Below are positions 31,042 through 39,693 of a stretch of 64,000 bases of DNA, piece after piece. Below the pieces are notes generated by a model. The model saw only the letters and a list, made by a program, of their open reading frames with translations. It was not told the origin of the DNA and made no database searches. Source of the DNA: JBCCJA01 sp039045975 (GTDB taxonomy: Bacteria; Planctomycetota; Planctomycetia; Planctomycetales; Planctomycetaceae); contig JBCCJA010000012.1 in the NCBI GenBank assembly GCA_039045975.1, forward strand, positions 9,157-73,156. Reading direction: 5' to 3'. Every line of letters starts with the position of its first letter. Position 1 is the stretch's first letter. The position numbers were made by a program, and so were the translations under genes.

Positions 31042-32421
31042 ATGAGCCGGCTGTCCCGTGCCCGGGCGATTTTATTCGCGGCCCTGTTCTTAATTGACAT
31101 CGCGTCGCCGGCGTCGGCAGGCCGGCCGAACGTGTTGTTGCTTTACGCCGACGACTGGCGGCACGACACGCTCGGGTGTGCCGGCGACCCGCTCGTGCTC
31201 ACGCCGACGCTCGACCGCCTCGCCGCCGAAGGCGTCCGTTTCACCGACGCCCGCGTCACGACTTCGATCTGCGGCGTCAGCCGCGCGTCCCTACTGACGG
31301 GGCAATGGATGTCGCGTCACGGCTGCACCGCGTTCGGCCCGTTCCGGACGCCCTGGGGCCAGACCCTCCCGGGCGTCCTCCGAGAAGCCGGGTACCACGT
31401 CGGTCACGTCGGCAAATGGCACAACGGACGCTTCCCGGCGCGACACTACGACTTCGGCCGAACTTATAAGAATCGCCATTACCTACGACTCGCGGATGGC
31501 GAGACAATCCACGTCACCGATCGTAACGAAAACGACGCGATCGACTTCTTAAACACGCGTCCCGCTGACAAGCCCTTTTTCTTAACCATCGCGTTCTTCG
31601 CCCCGCACGCCGAAGACGGACACACCGATCAATATCTCTATCAGCCCGAGACCGCACATCTTTACGAACGTCAGGCGGTGCCCGTCTCCCCGATCGCCAC
31701 ACCAGGGGCCTTCGAGAATCTCCCGCCGTTCCTCCAGTCGGAACGCAATTACGGCCGCCTCCGCTGGCACTGGCGGTTCGATACTCCCGAGAAATATCAG
31801 CGGTACGCGAAAGCCTATTTGCGACTCGTGACCGGCGTCGACGCCGCGTGCGGACGAATTTTAAAGAGACTCGACGAACTCGGGCTCGCCGACGACACGC
31901 TCGTCATCTTCACGACCGACAACGGCTACTTCCTCGGGGAGCGCGAACTGGCCGACAAGTGGTACCCGTACGAGCAGTCGATCCGCGTCCCGCTGATCGT
32001 CCGCGACCCCCGTGCGACGCGACGCGGCGTGACCGTCGACGAGTTCGTGCTCAACGTCGACCTCGCCCCGACGATCCTGTCGGCGGCCGGCCTCGACGTT
32101 CCCGCCGGTATGCAGGGCCGCAGCTTCGAGACGCTGTATCTCGACCGACAGGCGGCCGACCCGTGGGACCGGGCCCCGTGGCGGACCGAGTTTTTCTACG
32201 AACACGGCACGATCCGCGACCGCTGGTCGATCCCGTCTTCGCAGGCCGTCGTCCGCAAAGACGCGAAGTACATCGAATGGCCCGAATTCGAATATGCGGA
32301 GCTGTACGACCTCACCGCCGACCCGCTCGAGCAGCGAAACCTCGTCGACGCCGCCGGGCACGCCGACCTACGCGAAGAGCTGCGTTTACGCCTCGAACGA
32401 CTGCGGCAGGGTGCCCGCTGA
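31042..32421 (+). CDS. Exported sulfatase
   Basis: A 459-residue alkaline-phosphatase-superfamily sulfatase with a signal peptide (ARAILFAALFLIDIASPASA). Metal-binding DD is in LLLYADDWRHDTLGCAGD and the formylglycine site is ICGVSRASLLTG at about residue 75, so Cys is followed by G-V-S-R. A second metal site is in VIFTTDNGYFLGERELADKW near residue 295. In family terms C-x-P/A-x-R is usual and Val in third place is less common, so maturation by the formylglycine enzyme should be checked. Planctomycetes use large sets of such enzymes on sulfated algal polysaccharides. The start is ATG 31042; a GTG directly before it would add one Met. No sulfatase-modifying enzyme is near. Confidence 0.9.
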   Translation: MSRLSRARAILFAALFLIDIASPASAGRPNVLLLYADDWRHDTLGCAGDPLVLTPTLDRLAAEGVRFTDARVTTSICGVSRASLLTGQWMSRHGCTAFGPFRTPWGQTLPGVLREAGYHVGHVGKWHNGRFPARHYDFGRTYKNRHYLRLADGETIHVTDRNENDAIDFLNTRPADKPFFLTIAFFAPHAEDGHTDQYLYQPETAHLYERQAVPVSPIATPGAFENLPPFLQSERNYGRLRWHWRFDTPEKYQRYAKAYLRLVTGVDAACGRILKRLDELGLADDTLVIFTTDNGYFLGERELADKWYPYEQSIRVPLIVRDPRATRRGVTVDEFVLNVDLAPTILSAAGLDVPAGMQGRSFETLYLDRQAADPWDRAPWRTEFFYEHGTIRDRWSIPSSQAVVRKDAKYIEWPEFEYAELYDLTADPLEQRNLVDAAGHADLREELRLRLERLRQGAR

Positions 32422-32551
32422 CCGGTGTCCCTGTCGCACGCCGGCGGCGGTTGGGGGGGCGTAAGCCCTTCGGCTACACTGCGTCGGTCGCCCGAAACGC
32501 GTCCGGACGAACGCTCCCAAACCGGCCGCCGCACCTCGACTCTCCCACCGC

Positions 32552-34684
32552 ATGGCCATCCGCGTCGCGCTGCATCACCGGACCAGTTACACCTACGACC
32601 GCCCCGTCCGCCTCGGCCCGCAGACGGTCCGTCTGCGTCCCGCGCCCCACTGCCGGACGCCGGTGCTCAGCTACTCGCTGAAGGTCGAGCCGGCCGACCA
32701 CTTCTGCAACTGGCAGCAAGACCCGCAGGGCAACTATCAGGCCCGGCTCGTCTTCCCGGAGAAGACCGACCGCCTCGTCGTCGACGTCGACCTCGTCGCC
32801 GACATGACGGTCATCAACCCGTTCGACTTCTTCCTCACCGAAGCCGCCGAGCACGTCCCGTTCGCCTACGACGATTCCCTCTCGGTCGAACTCGCGCCCT
32901 ATCTCCGGACGGTCGAAACGGGGCCGCTCTTTAAAGACTTCGTCGCCTCGATCGACCACGCCCCCGAGAAGAAACAGCGGACGATCGACTTCCTCGTCGG
33001 CATCAACGCCCGTCTCGAACAGCTGATCGATTACACGATCCGCATGGAGCCGGGCATCCAGAAGCCCGAATACACCCTCGAAAAACGGCTCGGCTCCTGC
33101 CGCGATTCGGCCTGGCTGATGTGTCAGGTCTTAAGGCACCTCGGTTACGCCAGCCGCTTCGCGTCGGGCTATTTAATCCAGCTCGTCGCCGACGAAAAAC
33201 CGCTCGACGGCCCGGCCGGACCCGAGGCCGACTTCACCGACCTCCACGCATGGACCGAGGTCTATCTGCCCGGCGCCGGCTGGGTCGGCCTCGACCCGAC
33301 TTCAGGTCTATTTTGCGGCGAAGGGCACATCCCGCTCGCCTGCACGCCCGACCCGTCCTCGGCCTCCCCGATCGAGGGCGGTGTCGACGAAAGCGAGGTC
33401 GAATTCGACTTCGAAATGAAGCTCACCCGCGTCTACGAAGACCCGCGTGTCACGAAGCCCTACACCGACAGCCAGTGGGACCGCATCACCGCGCTCGGCC
33501 ACGCCGTCGACAAGCGGCTCGACGCCGACGACGTCCGCCTCACCATGGGCGGCGAGCCGACCTTTGTCTCGATCGACGACATGGAGGGCGAGGAATGGAA
33601 CAACGCCGCAGTCGGCCCCGATAAATATCGGCTGTCGGACCAACTCTTAAAGCGCCTCCGCGACCGCTACGCCGAGGGCGGCGGGCTGCTGCACTACGGC
33701 CAGGGCAAGTGGTACCCGGGCGAGTCGCTGCCCCGCTGGGCGATGGCCTGTTTCTGGCGGAAGGACGGCGAGCCGATCTGGATCAACCCCGACCTCGTCG
33801 CCGACACCGCCGTCGACTACGGCTACGACCAGGAGACCGCCCGCGTCTTCTCCACGAAGCTCGCCCACACGCTCGGCGTGACGGCCCAGTTCGTGCAGCC
33901 GACGTTCGAAGACGTCGCCCACTACCTGGTCAAGGAACAGCGACTCCCCGTCGATATCGACCCCAAAGACCCCCGTATCAAAGACCCCGAGGAACGCGCG
34001 AACCTCGCCGCCGTCTTTAACCGTGGCCTCAACGAGCCGGTCGGTTTTGTATTGCCGATCCGCCGTCAGTGGTGGCAGTCCGACGCCGCCGCCCGCGTCC
34101 GCAAGGGCTGGGTCAGCGGCCCCTGGCAGACGCGGACCGGGCACGTCTTCCTAATACCGGGCGATTCGCCGGTCGGCCTCAGGCTGCCGATCGACAGCCT
34201 GCCCTACCTGCCGGAATCGTACTATCGGCCGCACACCGTCGACCCGCTTATGGACCGCGACCCGCTGCCGGAGCACCCGCAGCGGGACCAATACTTCATC
34301 CCCGGCGAACGCGAGGCGATCCGCCTCCGCGGCATCTCCGGGCAGGTCCGCGTCGACCCGGCCGAACTCCGCGACCCCGACGGCGTCGACGACACCCCGC
34401 ACCCGGTCCGCACCGCCCTCGCCGTCGAGCCGCGGGGCGGCAAGCTGTTCGTCTTCATGCCGCCCTGCGACCGGCTGGAGGACTATCTCGACCTCATCAC
34501 GGCCGTCGAGATCACCGCCCAGGACCTCGGCACCCCCGTCGTCGTCGAGGGCTACCTGCCCCCGTTCGACCCGCGGATCAACGTCCTCAAGGTCACGCCC
34601 GACCCCGGCGTGATCGAGGTCAACGTCCACCCGGCGAAGAACTGGGACGAGTTGGCCGACATCACGACCGGCATCTACGAATAG
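32552..34684 (+). CDS. Transglutaminase-like/DUF2126 protein, N-terminal part before an in-frame amber codon
   Basis: 710 residues. Residues about 1-100 are the transglutaminase N-terminal domain (HHRTSYTYDRPVRLGPQTVR). The papain-like catalytic triad is visible: Cys in GSCRDSAW (about 183), His in HAWTEVYLPG (about 232) and Asp in GLDPTSG (about 248). From about residue 340 the DUF2126 region starts (LTMGGEPTFVSIDDMEG). The frame stops at TAG 34682-34684, after DELADITTGIYE, and then goes on in the same frame for 422 more residues that are the rest of the domain. Homologues that I know of this architecture are one chain of about 1100 residues, with Glu at the position of the TAG. The gene is therefore either broken by one GAG-to-TAG change, wrongly sequenced, or read through. 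Confidence 0.85.
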   Translation: MAIRVALHHRTSYTYDRPVRLGPQTVRLRPAPHCRTPVLSYSLKVEPADHFCNWQQDPQGNYQARLVFPEKTDRLVVDVDLVADMTVINPFDFFLTEAAEHVPFAYDDSLSVELAPYLRTVETGPLFKDFVASIDHAPEKKQRTIDFLVGINARLEQLIDYTIRMEPGIQKPEYTLEKRLGSCRDSAWLMCQVLRHLGYASRFASGYLIQLVADEKPLDGPAGPEADFTDLHAWTEVYLPGAGWVGLDPTSGLFCGEGHIPLACTPDPSSASPIEGGVDESEVEFDFEMKLTRVYEDPRVTKPYTDSQWDRITALGHAVDKRLDADDVRLTMGGEPTFVSIDDMEGEEWNNAAVGPDKYRLSDQLLKRLRDRYAEGGGLLHYGQGKWYPGESLPRWAMACFWRKDGEPIWINPDLVADTAVDYGYDQETARVFSTKLAHTLGVTAQFVQPTFEDVAHYLVKEQRLPVDIDPKDPRIKDPEERANLAAVFNRGLNEPVGFVLPIRRQWWQSDAAARVRKGWVSGPWQTRTGHVFLIPGDSPVGLRLPIDSLPYLPESYYRPHTVDPLMDRDPLPEHPQRDQYFIPGEREAIRLRGISGQVRVDPAELRDPDGVDDTPHPVRTALAVEPRGGKLFVFMPPCDRLEDYLDLITAVEITAQDLGTPVVVEGYLPPFDPRINVLKVTPDPGVIEVNVHPAKNWDELADITTGIYE

Positions 34685-35953
34685 GCCCGGCACACCCGCC
34701 TCGGCACGGAAAAGTTCGACCTCGACGGCGACCACACCGGCACCGGCGGCGGGAACCACGTCGTCGTCGGCGGCGCGACCCCGGCCGACAGCCCCTTCTT
34801 AAGACGCCCTGATCTTCTAAGATCGCTGATCGGCTATTGGAACAACCACCCGTCGCTGTCGTATTTATTCAGCGGCAAATTCATCGGCCCGACGTCGCAG
34901 GCCCCGCGGGTCGACGAGGGGCGACGCGACTCGATCTACGAAATGCGGATCGCCTTCAGCCAGGTGCCCGAGCCGGTCACCTACAACGACGGCACGACCG
35001 GCCCGAACCAGTCGTTCCCGTACTGGCTCGTCGACCGCATTTTCCGAAACCTGCTCACCGACCTGACCGGCAACACGCACCGGGCCGAGTTTTGTATCGA
35101 TAAACTTTATTCCCCCGACAGCTCGACCGGCCGGCTCGGCCTCGTCGAGTTCCGCGGCTTCGAGATGCCGCCCCACGCCCGCATGAGCCTCACGCAGCAG
35201 TTGCTGCTGCGGTCGTTGATCTCGCTGTTCTGGCGGAAGCCGTTCCACGCGAAGCTCGTCGAGTGGGGCACCGGCCTGCACGACATGTTCCTGCTGCCGC
35301 ACTTCGTCAAACGCGACTTCGACGACGTGCTCGACGACCTGCGACGCGACGGGCTGCGGTTCGAGGACGGCTGGTTCGCGCCGCACTACGAGTTCCGCTT
35401 CCCGAAGATCGGCGAGCTGACCCGCGACGACATCCGGCTCGAACTCCGCTCCGCGATCGAGCCGTGGTACGTCCTCGGCGAAGAGCCGGCCGGCGGGAGC
35501 ACGGTCCGCTTCGTCGACAGCTCCGTCGAACGCCTGCAAGTGCTCGTCGAGGGCCTCGTCAGCGACCGCCACGTCGTCACCTGCAACGGCCGCAAAGTGC
35601 CGCTCAAAAGCACGGGGGAGCGGGGCAAATTCGTCGCGGCGGTCCGCTACCGGGCGTGGCAGCCGCCGAGCTGCCTGCACCCGAACATCCCGGTCCACAC
35701 GCCGCTGGTGTTCGATATCCTCGACACTTGGGCCCGCCGCTCGATCGGCGGCTGCACCTACCACGTCAGCCACCCCGGCGGCCGCAGCTACGACACCTTC
35801 CCGGTCAACGCGAACGAGGCGGAATCAAGACGCCAAAACCGCTTCTTCGAAATGGGCCACACGGCGGGAACGATCCTCGACCCCGTCGAGGAAGTGAACG
35901 CGGACTTTCCGCATACGTTGGATTTGAGGTTGCCGGTGGGGGGGCGGGTTTGA
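34685..35953 (+). CDS. DUF2126 C-terminal part, in frame after the amber codon
   Basis: 422 open codons in the same frame as the upstream part, right after the TAG. The first residues (ARHTRLGTEKFDLDGDHTGT; then GGGNHVVVGGATPADSPFLR) are conserved domain sequence, not a new start; the first ATG is at 34943, deep inside the domain, and lacks a ribosome site. Later blocks are also family-like (RRPDLLRSLIGYWNNHPSLS; SLTQQLLLRSLISLFWRKPF; WHP-type CTYHVSHPGGRSYDTFPVN). With the N-terminal part it would make one protein of 1133 residues. No independent start is credible, so if the TAG is real this part is probably silent. Confidence 0.75.
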   Translation, partial: ARHTRLGTEKFDLDGDHTGTGGGNHVVVGGATPADSPFLRRPDLLRSLIGYWNNHPSLSYLFSGKFIGPTSQAPRVDEGRRDSIYEMRIAFSQVPEPVTYNDGTTGPNQSFPYWLVDRIFRNLLTDLTGNTHRAEFCIDKLYSPDSSTGRLGLVEFRGFEMPPHARMSLTQQLLLRSLISLFWRKPFHAKLVEWGTGLHDMFLLPHFVKRDFDDVLDDLRRDGLRFEDGWFAPHYEFRFPKIGELTRDDIRLELRSAIEPWYVLGEEPAGGSTVRFVDSSVERLQVLVEGLVSDRHVVTCNGRKVPLKSTGERGKFVAAVRYRAWQPPSCLHPNIPVHTPLVFDILDTWARRSIGGCTYHVSHPGGRSYDTFPVNANEAESRRQNRFFEMGHTAGTILDPVEEVNADFPHTLDLRLPVGGRV

Positions 35954-36359
35954 GTGGCAAAACCTGCAACAGACGGTCACGTTCTTACGCCGCATTTCAA
36001 GGTGATACTGATTTCTTGATTACCCCCACCCCATCGCCTTCACTATACCTGAAAGACGCAGGTAATTGTGACATGACAATTGCATGTCGAGCGTGCCGTG
36101 AGCGTTCATGAACTTAGTGCTTGCGTAACAAAAGTAGTTGCGTCGCCGCGTTCGGGGACGGCGCTCAATACTTCCGCAAGTCGCCACGGTTTGGGGAAAA
36201 ATTGTCATGCGTAAGGCGTGAGACTGTGGATGCGATGTGGCTTTTGCAGGCTTGTGTGCCTTGTCTTCACATCGGCCAACGAAAAGCCGTCTTTCGTTGC
36301 TTCCCAGGCGAAGGTCTTGGAACAGTTCCTTTTTGCAGTTTTGAGATGCAGGGGGAGTG
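35954..36359. other. Gene-free, lower-GC stretch
   Basis: 406 bases with clearly lower GC than the surroundings. Open frames on both strands (for example 36121-36359 on +) have no family features. No tRNA or clear hairpin was found. Together with the following gene it looks like a block of foreign origin. Confidence 0.5.
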
Positions 36360-36716
36360 ATGTACGGGCTAAGCAAAGATGTTGACCTTTCATTTCTGCT
36401 CGACAAAGATCTCATTCAAGTTTGCTTTGGGCTGCATGATTTAATGCTTCATTTCGATGGCGGTGTTGAAATCGCGTTGACGTCGGAGGTTAGTTGTAAT
36501 GTAAATGGTGAATGCTCCCAAAGGACTGCGGACTTTCAAAATGTCACGAAACCGCTGCTTGCCCTGATAGGAAAAACGACTGTTAAGGTTGTGGGTAAGG
36601 CTGATGGGACTTTGTCTATTCTTTTCAAAGACGATAATAGTGTGACGATCTACGACAACAGTGATAGGTATGAGTCTTACACAATCAAAGGCGGCGGCGG
36701 CGTTATCGTAGTGTGA
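36360..36716 (+). CDS. AT-rich small protein, DUF6188-like
   Basis: A 118-residue soluble protein. The head MYGLSKDVDLSFLLDKDLIQ followed by VCFGLHDLMLHFDGGVEIAL resembles DUF6188 proteins: a short beta-rich domain in which a loop of binding-type residues is followed by strands. Its DNA is about 43% GC over 36421-36480 by hand count, against the high 60s in neighbours, and codon use differs (ATT, AAT, GAT, GTT). GGGGAG just before the ATG at 36360 supports the start. The family is found singly or near toxin-like loci in other bacteria, but no toxin is visible here; function is unknown. Signs point to horizontal transfer. Confidence 0.65.
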   Translation: MYGLSKDVDLSFLLDKDLIQVCFGLHDLMLHFDGGVEIALTSEVSCNVNGECSQRTADFQNVTKPLLALIGKTTVKVVGKADGTLSILFKDDNSVTIYDNSDRYESYTIKGGGGVIVV

Positions 36717-36848
36717 CCGCGGGGTGGCCCGGCTGTCTTCGGCCGGGTCGCGGAGCGACAAGAAGCCGCGCCGTGTGGGTCGCTCACTCTGGCGATACGG
36801 CGGGTGGCACTGTTAGAGGCGATCAGAATTAACTTGTACTCCGTGTGC

Positions 36849-36865
36849 CACTGGCTCTGCCAGTG
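36849..36865. repeat. Palindromic repeat copy 1
   Basis: CACTGGC-TCT-GCCAGTG, a perfect 7-bp stem with a 3-base loop. The flank CGTGTGC before it is the reverse complement of the flank after copy 2. Confidence 0.85.
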
Positions 36866-36913
36866 CCGATGAAGAGCAGGCGTCACATAACGTCGGGTGA
36901 CGCCGCGTGGTCG

Positions 36914-36930
36914 CACTGGCGAAGCCAGTG
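36914..36930. repeat. Palindromic repeat copy 2
   Basis: CACTGGC-GAA-GCCAGTG, the same stem as copy 1. With its flank GCACACG it forms a 14-base inverted match to copy 1 and its flank (36842-36855 against 36924-36937), so the two copies face each other. Confidence 0.85.
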
Positions 36931-36975
36931 GCACACGAGTGATGACGTACATCGGATGCGTGGGACGACGGGTAG

Positions 36976-36994
36976 CACTGGCCTTCAGCCAGTG
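36976..36994. repeat. Palindromic repeat copy 3
   Basis: CACTGGC-CTTCA-GCCAGTG, the same stem with a 5-base loop, 46 bases after copy 2. Confidence 0.85.
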
Positions 36995-37197
36995 CCGGGT
37001 GACCGGAGGGGTTTCAATTACCGAATCGGCTCCGCGAATGGAGACCGCGGCCTTCCGTCGCGATCGCCGTTTCCGTTCGCACTGCCTGAACGCCGGTGCC
37101 ACGCGGCTCAAGTCCCTGGGGCGGAGGACGACGGTCGTGATCCGTCCGGGGGAGCCGGGCGTTGAGGGTCCTGGACTCCCTCCCGACCTGACCCCGC

Positions 37198-38388
37198 ATG
37201 ATCCCGCTCGGTACCGACGCGCCGTTGTATCACCGGCCGTTCGGCACGGTGCTGCTGATCGTCGTGAACGTCGCGGTCTTCGTCGGCGTCGGGCTGCCGA
37301 GCGGGTTCGAGTATCCGGGGTGGGTGCTCGAGTACGGGTCGATCGACCCGGTCGAGTGGGTTGCGGGGAACTTCATCCACTTCGGCTTCGGGCACCTGCT
37401 CGGGAACATGATTTTCCTGTGGGGCTTCGGGCTGCTGGCCGAGGGCAAGCTGGGGTTTTGGCGATTCCTCGGTGTGTACCTGCTGATCGGCGTGGCGACG
37501 TCGGCGTTCGAGCAGGGGCTAATGACGGTCGCGGGGCAGGGCGGCGGTTCGGGCGGGGCGTCGGGCGTGATCTTCGGGCTGATCGCGATCGCGGTGATCT
37601 GGGCCCCGAAAAACGAGGTCTCGGTGCTGTGGATCTTGCCGGTCTTCCGCGGGTTCGCGGCGTACGACGTGTTCGAGGTCTCGGTTCTGACGTACGGGGC
37701 GTGGTACATCGGGTGGGAGGTCGCCCTCGCCCTGCTGACGGGGCTGGCGCCGACGTCGGCGTTGTTGCACGTCATCGGGGCCGTCGGCGGGGCGATCGTC
37801 GGCTACGTCTGTCTGACGCGGGGCTGGGTCGACTGCGAGAACTGGGATCTGATCGCCTGGATGAACAACACACACGGCACGCGGCCGGGCGAACACACGC
37901 CCGGCTGGCGGAACGCGACGACGGCGGCCTCCCGTCCCCGGCCGGACACCGACATACGGGTCGCCTGCGAGCCGAAGCGGAAGGCGAAGTCGGCCAAACC
38001 GGACGACGCGATCGCCCAGCACCTGCGGGCGGGAGACGCGTGGCGGGCGTTCTCGGCTTGGGAATACGCCCGTGCGATCCGACCGAATTACGTCCCGCCT
38101 CCGACGACGGCCGTGGACCTCGCCGCGGCGTTGCACCGTGAAGACGCGGCCGACGAAGCGACGGCGGTGCTCAAGCCGTCGTACGTGGCGATCACCGCCG
38201 CCCCGGAACGGTTCTCGCCGACCGACCGGATCGCGTTCGCCGCCACGCTGGCCGAGACGTTCCGCCGCCCGTCCGCCGCCGCGAAGATCATCGCCGGTCT
38301 CGACGAGGCTGAGCTCGATGAAGCCGACACCGCCCGGTTCGCGCGACTACGCCTAGCAGTACGGGCCCCTGGTGCATCGCGACCGTGA
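37198..38388 (+). CDS. Rhomboid-family intramembrane serine protease
   Basis: A 396-residue membrane protein. The catalytic Ser is in SGGASGVIFG (about residue 120) and the His in ALLHVIGAVGGAIVG (about residue 190); the oxyanion-side HFGFGHLLGNMIF carries the conserved H-x-N in the second helix. About six helices fill residues 15-225. The last 130 residues are soluble and partly helical (like TPR fragments: DAWRAFSAWEYARAIRPNYV), which is longer than a minimal rhomboid. Substrates are unknown. The ATG at 37198 lies directly after the repeat region. Its 3' end overlaps a decayed YdeI-like relic. Confidence 0.92.
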   Translation: MIPLGTDAPLYHRPFGTVLLIVVNVAVFVGVGLPSGFEYPGWVLEYGSIDPVEWVAGNFIHFGFGHLLGNMIFLWGFGLLAEGKLGFWRFLGVYLLIGVATSAFEQGLMTVAGQGGGSGGASGVIFGLIAIAVIWAPKNEVSVLWILPVFRGFAAYDVFEVSVLTYGAWYIGWEVALALLTGLAPTSALLHVIGAVGGAIVGYVCLTRGWVDCENWDLIAWMNNTHGTRPGEHTPGWRNATTAASRPRPDTDIRVACEPKRKAKSAKPDDAIAQHLRAGDAWRAFSAWEYARAIRPNYVPPPTTAVDLAAALHREDAADEATAVLKPSYVAITAAPERFSPTDRIAFAATLAETFRRPSAAAKIIAGLDEAELDEADTARFARLRLAVRAPGASRP

Positions 38389-38560
38389 CGCCGGTATCTG
38401 GTTCGTGACTTATAAAAAGTCGGCCGGTAGGCCGCGGGTCGACTTCGACGACGCGATCGAGGAGGCCGTCTGTTTCCGGGGATCGACTCGAAGCCGGGCA
38501 CGGTCGACGTGGGGCAGGCGAAGTTGTGGTTCGCGCCGCGGTGCGGCTCACTTACTTCAG
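38372..38560 (+). pseudogene. Decayed YdeI/OmpD-associated-like gene fragment
   Basis: Reading from 38372 gives HRDRDAGIWFVTYKKSAGRP then VDFDDAIEEAVCF, which matches the N-terminal block of YdeI-type proteins (W-V-x-Y-K-K-x-x-G-x-P ... EALCFGWIDSKP). A shift of one base near 38472-38478 restores the next block: GIDSKPGTV followed by QAKLWFAPR. The Trp of FGWID is lost at the shift. Both ends are cut: the start overlaps the rhomboid 3' end and the fragment runs into the ThuA-like gene. No intact copy lies in the window. Confidence 0.65.
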
Positions 38561-39529
38561 GACGAACTCCCGTCGGGTCGCGTCGCTGGCGGTCGGGAAG
38601 TCGGCGGGGATCGGCTGCGTGACGGCGCCGGTCGCGGCCCATTCGGTGCCGCGGAGGAACGTGACGATGAAGCCGACACTTTCAAACGCCGTCGCGCCGT
38701 GGCCGAGGGTCGTGTGGAACGTCCGGCCCTCGCCGTACTCGATCGTCATTAAGAGCGGCTCGTGGCGGTCGGTCGGGGCGCGGTCGGTCGTGTCTTTGCC
38801 GGTCGCGAGGACGGTCATGCTCTCGGCCGGGCCGCGGAGTTTCGCGTAGCACTCGTCCTTCCCGGTCAGCCACCGCGACGGCAGGCCGCGGGTGATCGGG
38901 TGGGAGGGGTCGCGGACGGTGACCAAGATTTCGTGCTGGGCCCCGTGGGCCCCGGCCCCGCCGGGCGTGGTGTCGTCGCGGACGAGTTCGCCGGCGTCGT
39001 CGTAATAAACGTAGGGGCCGCTGGCCGCTTTCCGGCCGCCCCAGCCGCCCAGGCCGATGATGCGGTTGTACTCGTCCCACCGGCCGAACGAGTTGTCGGC
39101 CGCGTGTACGGAGACGAATCCTCCGCCGGACTGCATATATTCGACGAAGGCCCACTTCGTCTCTTCGGGCCACTCGGCGGCGCTGTTTCCGAAGTTCGAG
39201 ATCACGACGTCGTAGCCGTCGAAATCGGGCTTAAAGTCGGGATCGGCCTTCGGCTTCGGCAAGTCCTCGGTCGGGCCGACGCCCGCTCGGGGAAGCCAGT
39301 CGGCCTGGGCCCGCTCGCCACGCCAGGTGAAACGCGTCCGGTCGATGTCGACGACGAACAGCCCCGAATCTTCCAGGTACTGCTTCATCATGACCGTCGA
39401 CTTCGGCCAGACGTCGTGATTGTTCTGGCCGTCGATGATCAACGCTTTGAGTTGGGCGTCGGCGGGACCGGCCCACAGCAAGAAGAGGGCAGAGAAAACT
39501 GCGAAGTGTGTCGTCGTCATGGGTTTCAT
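38552..39529 (-). CDS. ThuA-like secreted protein
   Basis: A 325-residue protein with a signal peptide (FAVFSALFLLWAGPADA). The fold is class I glutamine amidotransferase-like as in ThuA: LKALIIDGQNNHDVW, GYDVVISNFGNSAAEWP, FVEYMQSGGGFVSVHAADNS and GEGRTFHTTLGHG. The usual GAT catalytic Cys is absent, as in the family. ThuA proteins are common beside sugar-utilisation genes in planctomycetes and the function is not settled. The ATG at 39529 (or 39520) gives the signal peptide; the long open frame beyond is not protein-like. Next upstream on the minus strand lies the prenyltransferase-repeat gene, 164 bases away. Confidence 0.87.
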   Translation of the reverse strand: MKPMTTTHFAVFSALFLLWAGPADAQLKALIIDGQNNHDVWPKSTVMMKQYLEDSGLFVVDIDRTRFTWRGERAQADWLPRAGVGPTEDLPKPKADPDFKPDFDGYDVVISNFGNSAAEWPEETKWAFVEYMQSGGGFVSVHAADNSFGRWDEYNRIIGLGGWGGRKAASGPYVYYDDAGELVRDDTTPGGAGAHGAQHEILVTVRDPSHPITRGLPSRWLTGKDECYAKLRGPAESMTVLATGKDTTDRAPTDRHEPLLMTIEYGEGRTFHTTLGHGATAFESVGFIVTFLRGTEWAATGAVTQPIPADFPTASDATRREFVLK

Positions 39530-39693
39530 GGAAACGCTTAGTCTTGTCGAGAGCGGCACGATCGGAGGCTGCCGGTCGAGAGACGCGTTTGCAACGACTT
39601 GTCGGGCATACTCGACGGCGCGGCCGATGATTCTGTCATGCCGAATAGTCGGATCGATTTTGAAGCTACATCTCGATGAGGTCTGCGATTGAT

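Larger units (their letters stand above)
36717..37197. other. 481-base non-coding repeat region
   Basis: The stretch between the AT-rich gene and the rhomboid gene holds no credible gene. It begins with a hairpin (CCCGGC 36728-36733 / GCCGGG 36742-36747) that may end the transcript of the AT-rich gene, and then the three palindromes listed below. The last 100 bases are the leader of the rhomboid gene. Confidence 0.7.

Noticed and set aside
36020..36415. Minus-strand 131-codon open frame in the AT-rich block
   Set aside because: No family features, no ribosome site, and it overlaps the start of the DUF6188-like gene.
36849..36994. CRISPR array
   Set aside because: The repeats are short, palindromic, only three in number and unevenly spaced (48 and 45 bases); no spacer-repeat regularity and no cas gene.
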